A stretch of 64,000 bases of DNA. Source: Chryseobacterium sp. G0186 (GTDB lineage: Bacteria > Bacteroidota > Bacteroidia > Flavobacteriales > Weeksellaceae). The stretch spans positions 2,852,001 through 2,916,000 of the forward strand of contig NZ_CP033918.1 of NCBI RefSeq assembly GCF_003815675.1. Direction: 5' to 3'. Shown here one piece after another: positions 1 to 9,587 of the stretch. The translations under genes and the position numbers were made by a program. A model generated the notes under the pieces. The model searched no databases and had not been told where the DNA came from. It worked only from the letters and a program-made list of their open reading frames with translations. Positions within the stretch are counted from its first letter, which is position 1. Each line of letters opens with the position of its first letter.

Positions 1-1
1 C

Positions 2-508
2 AAGGAAATCAAAACGTTGCAGAGTGATTTTACGCAAACCAAAAAAATGGATTTTTTGGATAAGAATATAGTTACCTATGGGAAAATGTCATTGCAGACT
101 CCCAATATGCTGAGCTGGAAATATACCAAACCTTATCAGTACAGTATTGTTTTCAAAAGCAATAAGATATTCATCAATGATCAGGGGAAAAAATCTTCTG
201 TAGATGCAAAGAGTAAAACATTTGAGAAGATCAACAAACTGATTGTAGGAAGTTCAAACGGGACCATGTTCAACGATCCTGAATTTACAGTAACTTACTT
301 CAAGAACGGAAATTACAATGTGGCTAAGTTTGTCCCAAAGACCCCTCAACTTTTAAAATATATTAAACAGATTGAGTTGTATTTTCCTAAAAGCCAATCT
401 ACCGTTTCTCAGGTTAATATGACAGAGGCTTCAGGAGATACCACGAATATTGTTTTTAAAAACACAAAGATCAATGCTTCGATTCCTGCGTCAGAATTTA
501 CTTTATAG
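2..508 (+). CDS. LolA-like outer-membrane lipoprotein carrier, 5' end missing
   Basis: The reading frame is open from base 2, so the gene starts left of the window and its signal peptide is not visible. The first residues (KEIKTLQSDFTQTKKM) match the LolA/LolB-like opening in which a helix is followed by a strand ending in DFTQ, and the rest alternates short strands as expected for the open beta-barrel that shields lipid chains in the periplasm. LolA-like genes are regular members of aryl-polyene and flexirubin clusters, where they probably help move the pigment lipid to the outer membrane; that role is inferred. The last 35 bases overlap the start of the next gene, pointing to translational coupling. 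Confidence 0.85.
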   Translation, partial: KEIKTLQSDFTQTKKMDFLDKNIVTYGKMSLQTPNMLSWKYTKPYQYSIVFKSNKIFINDQGKKSSVDAKSKTFEKINKLIVGSSNGTMFNDPEFTVTYFKNGNYNVAKFVPKTPQLLKYIKQIELYFPKSQSTVSQVNMTEASGDTTNIVFKNTKINASIPASEFTL

Positions 509-1109
509 CCTGATTCTGGTACTTGCAGTTTCCTGTAAAACGTATCAGCTTACGGATGTAAAACCAGTCTCTTCAACGGTAAAAACGGTTGAAAATCTTT
601 ATTTTTCATCTCATGAAGATTATGTGTATAAATGTCAGATGGATATTTATAAAAATCATGTAAGCGGTCTTCTGATCATTAAAAAACTGAATGAAGCGAC
701 TCACCGTGTCGTATTAACGTCTGATTTCGGCAATAAACTAATTGATTTCGAGATTTCAGACCATGATTTTAAGCTGAATTATGTGCTTCCGGATCTGGAT
801 AAAAAGATCGTTATCAATTTCCTTAAGAATGACTTTCAACAGCTTTTGAAAAGGCAATATCCGGTAAGCGAAAGCTTTGAAAATGAAAATGCCAAAGTCT
901 ATCTCTCAAAGATCAATAATAAGGGCTATTACTTATTTTTCAACAAAGAAAACGGATTGCTGAAACAGATCATTTATACGAAAAACAACAAGGAAAAAAT
1001 CGATTTTACATTTGATGCAAAAAAGCATATCTTCGCGGATAGCTTAAACCTGCAACACAAGGATTTTAAGATCAATATAAAACTATTTCAAATAACCGAA
1101 ACTGAATAA
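474..1109 (+). CDS. Putative outer-membrane lipoprotein of the pigment export group
   Basis: I chose the ATG at 474, which gives a 211-residue protein with a short basic N-terminus, a hydrophobic stretch and a lipobox ending AVSC at Cys21; an in-frame ATG at 450 would only add residues before the signal. The mature part is rich in beta strands with no family motif I can name. In aryl-polyene clusters the LolA-like gene is normally followed by a small lipoprotein (DUF3261 in proteobacteria), so this is probably the functional counterpart acting as acceptor in the outer membrane. That is context-based inference. It overlaps the LolA-like gene by 35 bases and is followed after 7 bases by a barrel protein gene. 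Confidence 0.75.
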   Translation: MLRFLRQNLLYSLILVLAVSCKTYQLTDVKPVSSTVKTVENLYFSSHEDYVYKCQMDIYKNHVSGLLIIKKLNEATHRVVLTSDFGNKLIDFEISDHDFKLNYVLPDLDKKIVINFLKNDFQQLLKRQYPVSESFENENAKVYLSKINNKGYYLFFNKENGLLKQIIYTKNNKEKIDFTFDAKKHIFADSLNLQHKDFKINIKLFQITETE

Positions 1110-1116
1110 CCTCAAC

Positions 1117-1722
1117 ATGAAAAAAATATTTCCTTTACTTTTTGTTTTACTGTCAGGACTGTCTTTTGCACAGGTAACCTTCACCCCGGGAATCAGAGCG
1201 GGAGCCAATTTCTCTCATTTCACCAATGATGAAAATCAAACATTTTTCTATCCCGGAGATGTACATTATCCACAAACAACAATGAATATTAAGTTCAAGA
1301 CAAGAACTGATTTTTATTTGGGATTTTTAGGAAATATCCGTTTTGCAAAATTCTATGCTCTTCAGCCGGAAGTTAATTATTCAAGACAGGGAGCTAAAGT
1401 AGAATCCAACGTTAATAATATGGGTGATCAAAACGTTACTGTTTCTTACCTTGGAGTTCAATTGGTTAACAAGTTTTATTTTAATAAATTTAATGTTCTT
1501 GTAGGACCTACCCTGGATTTTGTAGTGGAAAAGAAAAACATTTCTCCTGACAACGAAGTTGACTTGGGAATTACAGCCGGAGTAGGATATGATATTACAA
1601 AAAACTTTGGCGTGGAAGCAAGAGTAAAGAAAGGATTGGTGCCTGTTTACAGCTTCTATGATGATCATACCAATGTAACATTCCAGGCAGGAGTTTACTA
1701 TACCTTTAACATGAAAAAATAA
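1117..1722 (+). CDS. PorT-family outer-membrane beta-barrel protein
   Basis: The 201-residue product begins with a clear signal peptide (MKKIFPLLFVLLSGLSFAQ) and continues with the pattern GIRAGANFSHF, typical of the PorT/OmpA-like eight-stranded barrel family of Bacteroidota. Strands rich in alternating aromatic residues run to the C-terminus, which ends in YYTFNMKK. It lies 7 bases after the lipoprotein gene and 2 bases before a dehydratase gene, so it is part of the same transcription unit. A structural or transport role for the pigment in the outer membrane is plausible but not shown by the sequence. Confidence 0.82.
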   Translation: MKKIFPLLFVLLSGLSFAQVTFTPGIRAGANFSHFTNDENQTFFYPGDVHYPQTTMNIKFKTRTDFYLGFLGNIRFAKFYALQPEVNYSRQGAKVESNVNNMGDQNVTVSYLGVQLVNKFYFNKFNVLVGPTLDFVVEKKNISPDNEVDLGITAGVGYDITKNFGVEARVKKGLVPVYSFYDDHTNVTFQAGVYYTFNMKK

Positions 1723-1724
1723 TT

Positions 1725-2105
1725 ATGCAGACCATTCTTACAGACTTTTATACGTTAACATCCTATGAACAAGCAGAAAACGGAAGTTTTATAGCTTATA
1801 TCAACCTTAATAAAGATCATGATATTTTCAAAGGACACTTTCCAGGAAATCCGGTAACACCAGGAGTCTGTATGATGCAGATTATTAAAGAACTGACTGA
1901 AGAGTTTACAGGTTCACAATTATTTTTAAAAACGGCATCAAACGTAAAGTTTATGGCGATTATCAATCCTTTTGAGACTCCAGATCTGAAACTTCAACTG
2001 GATATTACTGAAAATGAAGAAGATGTTAAAGTAAAAAATATAACTTCCTTTGGCGAGACTATTGCATTAAAACTGTCTGTAAGCTATAAAAAATTATCGT
2101 CATGA
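1725..2105 (+). CDS. FabZ/ApeI-like 3-hydroxyacyl-ACP dehydratase (hotdog fold)
   Basis: The 126-residue protein is a single hotdog domain. It contains the FabZ-type segment HFPGNPVTPGV with the catalytic histidine at residue 38. In FabZ the catalytic glutamate follows 14 residues later; here that position (52) is glutamine, so the second catalytic residue is not the usual one. It probably takes part in dehydrating the growing polyene chain on ACP, alone or as one half of a pair, as described for the ApeI/ApeP pair of aryl-polyene synthesis. The start is 2 bases after the barrel gene and the stop overlaps the next ATG by 4 bases. Confidence 0.8.
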   Translation: MQTILTDFYTLTSYEQAENGSFIAYINLNKDHDIFKGHFPGNPVTPGVCMMQIIKELTEEFTGSQLFLKTASNVKFMAIINPFETPDLKLQLDITENEEDVKVKNITSFGETIALKLSVSYKKLSS

Positions 2106-2578
2106 AACTTATTCTATCATTCGTAGCAGCATTTATTTTTTTCTTTCAGTCTGATCTGGAAGCTCTAAGAAACAGCTATGCAAAAGCCAATGATTCTGCA
2201 GCCAATACTGAAAATTTCATAGGAATTGCAGAAAAACAATCTGGTTCTGATGCAGTAACTTCAGGCTATAAAGCAGCGGCCAAGATCATGGAAGCAAAAG
2301 TTTCCAAAGGAAATAGAAAAGCACTGGTAAAAACAGGTGCAACAAGTCTTGAAGCTATAATTAAAAGCAATCCGAATAATGCAGAACTACGTCTGATCAG
2401 ATTAAGTGTTCAGGAAAACATTCCTAAAATTGTAGGGTACCGAGGTAGTCTAAAGGATGACAAAGCTTTTCTCCTGAACAATTACAACAAACAAAATACA
2501 GCCTTGAAGAATTACATCAAAAGGTTCTCCATGCAGTCTAAAACTATTACCGAGGCTGAAAGAGCCACTTTAAAATAA
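2102..2578 (+). CDS. Exported protein of unknown function in pigment cluster
   Basis: A 158-residue protein with a hydrophobic N-terminal signal (MKLILSFVAAFIFFFQ) followed by a mostly helical, lysine- and alanine-rich domain with helix-repeat character (residues 20-150). I do not recognise a family. It starts inside the stop of the dehydratase gene (ATGA overlap) and ends 4 bases before the glycosyltransferase gene, so it is co-translated with the pigment genes. The helical mature part could bind a lipid or a partner protein in the periplasm, but nothing in the sequence proves this. Confidence 0.7.
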   Translation: MKLILSFVAAFIFFFQSDLEALRNSYAKANDSAANTENFIGIAEKQSGSDAVTSGYKAAAKIMEAKVSKGNRKALVKTGATSLEAIIKSNPNNAELRLIRLSVQENIPKIVGYRGSLKDDKAFLLNNYNKQNTALKNYIKRFSMQSKTITEAERATLK

Positions 2579-2582
2579 AATA

Positions 2583-3755
2583 ATGTCCCTTGCTGAAGTA
2601 CAAAATGCAATTCTCGAAAAGAAAATCTGCGTTTTAATACCTACCTACAATAATGAAAAGACCCTGAAAAGGGTGATTGACGGTGTTTTGAACTATACCG
2701 AAAGTATTATTGTGATCAATGACGGTTCTACCGATTCTACTTCTCAAATCCTTACTCAATATTCTCAAATCACAGTAATTACCTTACCTGAAAACAAAGG
2801 AAAGGGAAATGGTCTGAAAACAGGCTTTAGAAAAGCAAAGGAATTGGGTTACAACTATGCGATAACCATTGATTCTGATGGACAGCATTATCCGGATGAT
2901 ATTCCCGTGTTTGTAAATGCATTACTTCAGAATGATGAAGAGGTCTTGTTAATTGGAAACAGAAATATGTCCCAGGATGGCATTCCCAAGAAAAGCAGCT
3001 TCGGAAACTGGTTTTCTAATTTCTGGTTTTGGTTCGAGACTGGAATTAAGCTGGAAGATACCCAATCCGGATACAGGCTTTATCCTTTACACAAAATCCC
3101 CAAGAAATATTTTACTCCAAAGTTTGAATTTGAAATTGAAATCATTGTAAGAACAGCCTGGAGGCATGTTCCGGTAAAAAATGTTCCGATAAAGGTTTTA
3201 TATGATCCGGCAGAACGAGTATCACATTTCAGACCGTTCAAGGATTTTACGAGGATCAGTATTCTGAATACAATTTTAGTAACGATCACTCTTTTTTATA
3301 TTATTCCGAGGAACTTCATCAATAATTTCAAAAAAAAAAGCTTTAAAAAGTTTATAAAGGAAGATGTATTGGAAAGCGACGGCAGCAACCGTATAAAGGC
3401 TTTTTCCATTGCATTGGGAGTCTTCATTGGGCTTTCTCCTTTTTGGGGGTTTCAGACTTTACTGGTCATCAGTTTATCTGTTCTTTTCAAGCTGAACAAA
3501 GTTCTTGCTTTTGTAGCATCCAACGTAAGTCTTCCTCCCTTTATCCCATTTATTATTGCGGCATCCTTATTCCTAGGCGCTCCGTTTGTTCATGGGGAAA
3601 GCAATATTCTAAGCCAGGATCTTAATTTTGAACTCATCAAGAATAACCTGCTTCAATATATCATCGGAAGTTTTATCCTAAGCACTACGCTCTCTGCTCT
3701 GGCAGGAATAAGTACGTTCTTTTTCCTGAATAAGCTGAATCCGGAAAATAATTAA
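2583..3755 (+). CDS. Family 2 glycosyltransferase fused to DUF2062 membrane domain
   Basis: Residues about 15-230 form a GT2 domain: the opening VLIPTYNNEKTLKRVIDGVL, the acidic nucleotide-sugar site around TIDSDGQH and the TQSGYRLYP segment typical of dolichol-phosphate-mannose-synthase-like enzymes. Residues about 265-385 form DUF2062, a membrane domain with the signature ALGVFIGLSPFWGFQTLL. GT2-DUF2062 proteins are regular members of aryl-polyene and flexirubin clusters. The reaction would be transfer of an activated sugar or related group to a lipid-linked acceptor at the inner membrane; the acceptor is unknown. It is the last gene of the plus-strand arm and is followed by a terminator hairpin. 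Confidence 0.87.
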   Translation: MSLAEVQNAILEKKICVLIPTYNNEKTLKRVIDGVLNYTESIIVINDGSTDSTSQILTQYSQITVITLPENKGKGNGLKTGFRKAKELGYNYAITIDSDGQHYPDDIPVFVNALLQNDEEVLLIGNRNMSQDGIPKKSSFGNWFSNFWFWFETGIKLEDTQSGYRLYPLHKIPKKYFTPKFEFEIEIIVRTAWRHVPVKNVPIKVLYDPAERVSHFRPFKDFTRISILNTILVTITLFYIIPRNFINNFKKKSFKKFIKEDVLESDGSNRIKAFSIALGVFIGLSPFWGFQTLLVISLSVLFKLNKVLAFVASNVSLPPFIPFIIAASLFLGAPFVHGESNILSQDLNFELIKNNLLQYIIGSFILSTTLSALAGISTFFFLNKLNPENN

Positions 3756-3765
3756 GTATACATCA

Positions 3766-3801
3766 AAAAAAGCCTCGAAATCCGGGATTCCAAGGCTTTT
3801 G
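3766..3801. terminator. Bidirectional terminator between convergent genes
   Basis: A run of A bases and AAAAGCCT pairs with AGGCTTTT across a small imperfect inner stem. The minus-strand reading ends in a T run and serves the M36 gene at 3821; the plus reading serves the glycosyltransferase gene. Confidence 0.75.
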
Positions 3802-3820
3802 CATTCTATTATTTATCTTG

Positions 3821-6463
3821 TTATTTTGAAACGATGATCTTTTGAGAATAGTTAATTGAACTACCGCTTATCTTCACAACATAAGCTCCATTAATTAATC
3901 GGCTTGCATTAATTGTCGTCTGCTTATTAAGATTGATATTTTCCGAAGAAATCAGCTTCCCTGTAAAATCATAGATGGAAACGGTTGTAATCCCGGATAG
4001 ATTCATTCCTGACGGAGTTTTGATGGTAAATTCATTTCTTACCGGATTAGGATAGATTGAAATCACCTTGGAATTGGAAGTTGCTTCATTTACTGCCAGC
4101 ACTCCACATTCTGCAGGAACGGTAGTGTCTTCCACCTGGTCATTTAGATCCGGAGCAGGCTGATCAAAGCCTACCCATCTTCCAATAAGTCCTCCCGGTG
4201 ATGCATTAACACCCAATCCTCTTTTTGCAAATGTTTTCCAGATCATACATTTATCAACACCATTTGTTTTAGCCATTTCAGCAGCTAATATTGCATCTCT
4301 TCCCTGTATGAAGCTTGGGCTACAAGGTTGTAATTTAAGGGCATCCATCACCAACTGAAGCACCCTTGCACTTCCGCTATTTGGGTCAGCCAGTACATTA
4401 CTGTTATAGCCATATTTATCTACATAGTTCCAATGTAAATCCCAAAGCATGGTCGCCCAAACAAATCCTATCCTATGGGAATCTGCTCTGGTAATTTGGG
4501 TTCCCGACGACTCCGTATCATTATATTTCATCCCATTGGTTTTTCCATATGTATAATCATTAATCGCAAAATTAGGTGAGTATTTCTTTGGTCTTATCCC
4601 ATCTCCATCAATAGACTGCCCTTCAGCAAAGGTCCCCATTCCTCTTGGAACAGAAGCATTGTCACCTGGTCTGTTGGTCAGCATCAAGGCAAAGAAATCA
4701 GACCATCCCTCCCCCATCTGTTCATTATCTGTTGTATAATTTAAACAACCAACACTTGTACCGGTAAGACGGGAAGATATACCATGGCCATACTCATGGG
4801 TAACGATACCATTATCTAAACTACCATCTTTGTAGATATAATTAGGTTTATCATATTTTAAGGTTCCATTCACCGGAGTAGATGCCAATTGATTAACAAT
4901 GGCAACTCCCTCAGAGTTTATTATTTCTACTGAAGGTATTGTAATGGTAGAATCTGTTCCACCCATCTGACCTGCAAGTGGTGTAGACGTTGGGGCATCA
5001 TAAATGATAGCACCTACAGCTCCTTTTAGCTGTGCATTTTTGACCTTGAGAGCAAAGCCACAACCACTCGCTCCTCCTCGTTGTATCAAAGCTATTTTCC
5101 CGGTCAGATCTTCAGCAATAGCAGTACATCCATCAATAGGTGTAGTCACTGCAATATTGGCAGTAATACCAGTAACTGTGAGTGCCGGTCCAAATTGGGC
5201 TGTTTTAGTAGTGGGAGTTCGTGATGTAAATACTGCAGGCGAATTATAAAAAAGATTCTGCATGTTTTTAGGTTCATATAAATACATTTGCATTCTTGGT
5301 GCAAAACCATCATTGGGTGTAGCAAAATTTGCATTGTTATAGCCTCTCCCATCTCTGGATTCTGCCAAGACAGCATCATTACCGGAGCCTCCCTTTCCGA
5401 AGTTATTGGTTTGGAAGTTTTTGGCAGATTCTGTAAATCCGAACTTATAAAACACATCATGAATCTTATTATTCATGTAAAATAAATTGGTCACTGCCGC
5501 AGAGGTGTAATTTTGTGGAGGCAATGTTATATCCAATGGAAAATCGAAATTTCTTCCTGCCCCTCCGTCCGGAGAAAACTGAGGGATATTGGTATTGTTT
5601 TCATCGGTATAGGCATACACATTATTTCCTCTTGTGTTGGTATAATGATTGGTGCCATCAGAATGCCAGCCTTCGGATGAAGCGGTAAGATCCCAAGGAT
5701 TGGTTAGTAGGGTTCTTCCTCCAAAAGTAGGAGCTTCAACAGGGAGTGCAAATACATTGTAGGAAGCATTATCCGGGGCTAAAACAAAATTTGTTTCTTG
5801 CTTTATATTCTCCTGAAAACGAGGGAACATAGCTGCCATACTACCATCCGAAGCATGATGATAAGCATCAGAGTGGAAATTACAAGATAAGGTAATATTT
5901 TCCTGATATAAAATAAAGCCATCCTCTGTGCTTATAATGGTATTCCATACATTACCTGTTTCTTTTTCTTCAATATAAAACTGGTAACCAAGTAGTAATT
6001 CTTTTCCTTTTACAAAATAAACGGTATTGATTTTTATAGGTTCTTCATTTCCATCAATATTCTTTGCCATTGATAGTCCATTCAACTTTTTAATAGTTTG
6101 AGCAACTAAAGCTTCTTTTTGGATACTTTCTTTCCCTTTTATCGCATTCGGATACGTTTTAATAAAAGTATCAGCAAAACTTAATACTTTCCCATCCCTG
6201 ATCAACACATTTGCAGAGCTTCCAAATATGGGAACTCCGTTGATGGTTTGCTCTATACCTACAACATCTCCTTTTAAACTTTCCGAATGGTCAATATTCC
6301 CTATTCTAAATGTTTTTAAGCCGGCATCCAGCCTTTGAAACTGCCCTTTGGAAGAGTTGATATACTCCTTTATAATTTGCTCCTGATTTTGGGCGAATAT
6401 CATTCCTGTGCCTAACAAGGAAGACATAAGCAGGAATTTAACAGTGAATCTAATTTTTATCAT
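3821..6463 (-). CDS. Secreted M36 (fungalysin) metallopeptidase with PA domain and T9SS signal
   Basis: The 880-residue protein has a signal peptide (cleaved near IFAQ, residue 25), an FTP/propeptide-type region (about 30-190), a catalytic M36 domain interrupted by a PA domain (about 420-535), and a C-terminal type IX secretion sorting domain (about 800-880, starting YPNPVRNEF and ending SQKIIVSK). The zinc site is HEYGH at 556-560, with the downstream glutamate in MGEGWSDFF (about 585). It is therefore probably an active extracellular protease exported by T9SS. A close paralogue lies 330 bases upstream. Both sit between the two arms of the pigment cluster without an obvious metabolic link to it. 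Confidence 0.95.
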   Translation of the reverse strand: MIKIRFTVKFLLMSSLLGTGMIFAQNQEQIIKEYINSSKGQFQRLDAGLKTFRIGNIDHSESLKGDVVGIEQTINGVPIFGSSANVLIRDGKVLSFADTFIKTYPNAIKGKESIQKEALVAQTIKKLNGLSMAKNIDGNEEPIKINTVYFVKGKELLLGYQFYIEEKETGNVWNTIISTEDGFILYQENITLSCNFHSDAYHHASDGSMAAMFPRFQENIKQETNFVLAPDNASYNVFALPVEAPTFGGRTLLTNPWDLTASSEGWHSDGTNHYTNTRGNNVYAYTDENNTNIPQFSPDGGAGRNFDFPLDITLPPQNYTSAAVTNLFYMNNKIHDVFYKFGFTESAKNFQTNNFGKGGSGNDAVLAESRDGRGYNNANFATPNDGFAPRMQMYLYEPKNMQNLFYNSPAVFTSRTPTTKTAQFGPALTVTGITANIAVTTPIDGCTAIAEDLTGKIALIQRGGASGCGFALKVKNAQLKGAVGAIIYDAPTSTPLAGQMGGTDSTITIPSVEIINSEGVAIVNQLASTPVNGTLKYDKPNYIYKDGSLDNGIVTHEYGHGISSRLTGTSVGCLNYTTDNEQMGEGWSDFFALMLTNRPGDNASVPRGMGTFAEGQSIDGDGIRPKKYSPNFAINDYTYGKTNGMKYNDTESSGTQITRADSHRIGFVWATMLWDLHWNYVDKYGYNSNVLADPNSGSARVLQLVMDALKLQPCSPSFIQGRDAILAAEMAKTNGVDKCMIWKTFAKRGLGVNASPGGLIGRWVGFDQPAPDLNDQVEDTTVPAECGVLAVNEATSNSKVISIYPNPVRNEFTIKTPSGMNLSGITTVSIYDFTGKLISSENINLNKQTTINASRLINGAYVVKISGSSINYSQKIIVSK

Positions 6464-6740
6464 ATTAAACGTTTTTTACTGAACCAATTTAAATATTCAT
6501 AATAAAAAATAAAAATAAACACGCTTATAATTACAAAACCACTCAAAAACCACTTAAATCAATAAAATAAAATTTAAATTTTTCATTAAAACAAACAATA
6601 TGTCTTATTTTTTAAACCAAAAGACTGTATAAAAAAATACAACAACACCCTAACATTCAATGAATTAAATTCTATGTTTTATGATTTAAAATAAAGAATA
6701 TTGATCACAATATCACTTGAGAGAGGTAATAATGATCAAA
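6464..6740. other. AT-rich spacer upstream of first M36 gene
   Basis: About 280 bases of very AT-rich DNA between the two M36 genes. It must hold the promoter of the minus-strand gene at 6463. I see no ORF, no clear repeat and no exact TAnnTTTG/TTTG promoter pair in it. Confidence 0.5.
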
Positions 6741-6742
6741 GA

Positions 6743-6772
6743 AAAACCCCGGAATAAAAGTTCCGAGGTTTT
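6743..6772 (-). terminator. Terminator of second M36 gene
   Basis: AAAACCCCGGAA pairs with TTCCGAGGTTTT (one mismatch) around a 6-base loop, just beyond the stop of the minus-strand M36 gene at 6795. Read on the minus strand it ends in a T run. Confidence 0.8.
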
Positions 6773-6794
6773 GAGATCCTAATTATTTATCTTA

Positions 6795-9440
6795 CTATTT
6801 TGAAACGATGATTTTTTGACTGTAATCAATTGAATTACCGCTTATCTTTACAATATAAGTACCATTAATTAATTGGCTTGCATTAACAGTGGTTTGCTTA
6901 TTAAGATTGATATTTTCCGTAGAAATCAGTTTCCCTGTAAAATCATAGATGGAAACGGTTGTAATCCCGGATAGATTCATCCCTGAAGGAGTTTTAATGG
7001 TAAATTCATTTCTTACCGGATTAGGATAGATGGAAATCCCCTTGGAATTTGCAATTTCTTTTACCGCTAATGTCTCACATTCAACAGGAACTGTAAAGCT
7101 CTCTACCTGATCCGTGATATCCGGTAATGGCTGACTCGCTCCAAATACCAAGCCACCAAGCCCTCCGGCGGCGGCATTTACCCCTAATCCTCTTTTCGCA
7201 AATGTATTCCAGATCATACATTTATTTTGTCCTCCTGTAGAAGCCAAATCAGCAGCTATAATAGCATCTCTCCCTTGTACAAAAGTAGGATTACACTGTT
7301 GCAGCTTAAGAGCATCCATCACCAGCTGCAGAACTTTTGCACTTCCGCTGTTCGGATCTGCTAAGACATTACTGCTGTATCCATATTTTTCTACATATTT
7401 CCAGTTAAGATCCCAAAGCATTGAAGCCCAGATAAATCCTATACTATGAACATCCGGCACTGTAACTGCAATCCCCAGAAAACTTCCGTTGACTTTCATC
7501 CCGTTGGTTCGTCCGTAAGTATAATTGTTAACAGCAAAATCAGGAGAATATTTTGCAGGTCTTATCCCTGCTCCATCTATTCCCTCTCCGGAAGTAAAGG
7601 TACCTATTCCTCTTGCTATAGAAGCATTATCCCCAGGTTTAGTAGTCATCATCAAAGCAAAGAAATCAGACCATCCCTCTCCCATCTGTTCATTGGAAGA
7701 AATATAGGACAAACAAGAACTTCCTGTTCCTGTAAGACGATTGGAAATTCCGTGCCCATACTCATGGCTTATAATTCCATTATCTAAACTTGCATCTTTA
7801 TATACTGCATCTGTTTTTAGGCTCGCATTGATAACAGCCCCATTTGTTATTTCACTCACTAAGAATTCGCCTTCTGATTTACCAACCATAATGGTAGGAA
7901 TGGTAATGGTAGCATCTGCTCCACCTAATCCTACAGGTGTATTACTATTTGGATGATACTGTATAACTCCCACTGCTCCTGCATTCTGTAGGTTTTTTGT
8001 TTTAACGGAAAAATCACATCCTGCAGCATTTACAACCCCTATTTTCCCCGTAAGACTTCCAGCAGTAACTGTACTGCACGCATCAGCCGGTGTGGAAAGG
8101 GCCAAATCTCCTGTGACAGGAGCAGCACCTATTAACTGAGGACCAAAATTGGCAGTTGCTGCAGCAGGAGTCCTGCTGACATAGGTTGATGGTGAATTAT
8201 AATAAAGATACCTTGCTCCATTAGGTACAAATAGGAACATCTGCATTCTTCCACTGGTTCCATCCGTACCAGGATTAAAATTGGCATTGTTCAAACCGCT
8301 TCCGTCTCTGGATTCAGCAAGGACAGGGTCATTACCTGTTCCGCCATTTCCAAAATTATTGGTTTGATAATTTCTTGCAGACTCTGTAAATCCAAACCTA
8401 TAAAATACATCATGCATTTTATTGGTGGTATAAAACAAATTGGTCACTGCTGCAGAAGTATAGTTCTGTTGGCCTAAAGTAATATCCAATGGGAAATCAA
8501 AAACCCTGCTTTCTCCACCGTCCGGAGAAAATTGAGGAGCATTGGTATTATTCTCATCGGTATAGGCGAAGGCATTGTTTCCTCTTGTTATCGTATAATG
8601 ATTGGTTCCGTCAGAATGCCATCCTTCAGGAGATGCCGTCAGATCCCAAGGATTGTTCAACAGTGTACGGTTCCCAAATGTAGGAGCCTCTACCGGAAAT
8701 GCCAATACATTGTAAGAAGCATTGTCAGGAGCCCAAGCAAAGTGGGCATGCTGTTTCTCTGCATTGTTTATATTACTTGAAAAAATAACAGGCAGAACAT
8801 CGTGAGTATGTGCTGGTGTTCCTATAGCAATCTGCTCATAAGCATCATCATGGAAGTCACAAGACAGCGTTGTATTTTCCTGATATAGAATAGTGCCATC
8901 TTCTGCACTGATAATGGTATTCCAGATATTGCTCGTCCCTTTTTCTTCAATATAAGCCTGATAGCCCAGTATTAATTCTCCTCCCTTAGCAAAGTATACT
9001 ACATTGGTCTTTAAGGGTTCTTCTTTACCGGCAGCATTCTTTACTGAAGATGAGCCATTCATTTTTTTGGCAGCATCGGCAATAAGAGCTTCTTTTTTTA
9101 CACTTTCCTTGCCTTTAATGGCGGTAGGATATGCTTTAATAAAGGTATCTGCAAAATTCAGGACCTTTCCGTCCCTGATAAGAACATTGGCAGAACTCCC
9201 GAAAACAGGATAGCCATTAATTGTTTGCTGTATTCCAACAATATCTCCGTTTAAACTTTTGGAGGGGTCAACATTTATAATTTTAAATGTTTTAAGCTCT
9301 GGATTTACTCTTTGGAAAGAGCCTTTTTCAGAATTTACATAATCTTTGATGGTCTGTTCATATTTTTGGGCAGATATTGTACCCAAACTAAACAATGAAC
9401 AAAATAATAGAAATTTAACACTAAGTCGAATTTTTTTCAT
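6795..9440 (-). CDS. Secreted M36 (fungalysin) metallopeptidase with PA domain and T9SS signal, paralogue
   Basis: The 881-residue product repeats the layout of its neighbour: signal peptide (ending ISAQ), propeptide domain, M36 catalytic domain with HEYGH at about 559-563 and GEGWSDFF downstream, an inserted PA domain (about 425-530) and a C-terminal T9SS sorting domain. The last 80 residues differ from those of the paralogue at only a few positions, whereas the PA domain and propeptide are much more divergent. This suggests tandem duplication followed by divergence of the exposed parts and conservation or conversion of the sorting domain. Expected role: extracellular protein degradation. 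Confidence 0.95.
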   Translation of the reverse strand: MKKIRLSVKFLLFCSLFSLGTISAQKYEQTIKDYVNSEKGSFQRVNPELKTFKIINVDPSKSLNGDIVGIQQTINGYPVFGSSANVLIRDGKVLNFADTFIKAYPTAIKGKESVKKEALIADAAKKMNGSSSVKNAAGKEEPLKTNVVYFAKGGELILGYQAYIEEKGTSNIWNTIISAEDGTILYQENTTLSCDFHDDAYEQIAIGTPAHTHDVLPVIFSSNINNAEKQHAHFAWAPDNASYNVLAFPVEAPTFGNRTLLNNPWDLTASPEGWHSDGTNHYTITRGNNAFAYTDENNTNAPQFSPDGGESRVFDFPLDITLGQQNYTSAAVTNLFYTTNKMHDVFYRFGFTESARNYQTNNFGNGGTGNDPVLAESRDGSGLNNANFNPGTDGTSGRMQMFLFVPNGARYLYYNSPSTYVSRTPAAATANFGPQLIGAAPVTGDLALSTPADACSTVTAGSLTGKIGVVNAAGCDFSVKTKNLQNAGAVGVIQYHPNSNTPVGLGGADATITIPTIMVGKSEGEFLVSEITNGAVINASLKTDAVYKDASLDNGIISHEYGHGISNRLTGTGSSCLSYISSNEQMGEGWSDFFALMMTTKPGDNASIARGIGTFTSGEGIDGAGIRPAKYSPDFAVNNYTYGRTNGMKVNGSFLGIAVTVPDVHSIGFIWASMLWDLNWKYVEKYGYSSNVLADPNSGSAKVLQLVMDALKLQQCNPTFVQGRDAIIAADLASTGGQNKCMIWNTFAKRGLGVNAAAGGLGGLVFGASQPLPDITDQVESFTVPVECETLAVKEIANSKGISIYPNPVRNEFTIKTPSGMNLSGITTVSIYDFTGKLISTENINLNKQTTVNASQLINGTYIVKISGNSIDYSQKIIVSK

Positions 9441-9587
9441 GTGTACTTAATAATTAATGATTTAATAATGGTGATTAAGTAGTTAGTGTCAAAAAATTCA
9501 AAATGTTACATTATTAATAATAAAATATTCAAAAAATAAAATAACTCGCAATAAAATAAACAACAAACATTACGTGTTAATGGTTAA

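Noticed and set aside
3821..9440. Pair of similar genes considered as a mobile element
   Set aside because: Both encode M36 proteases; no transposase, terminal inverted repeats or target duplications seen.
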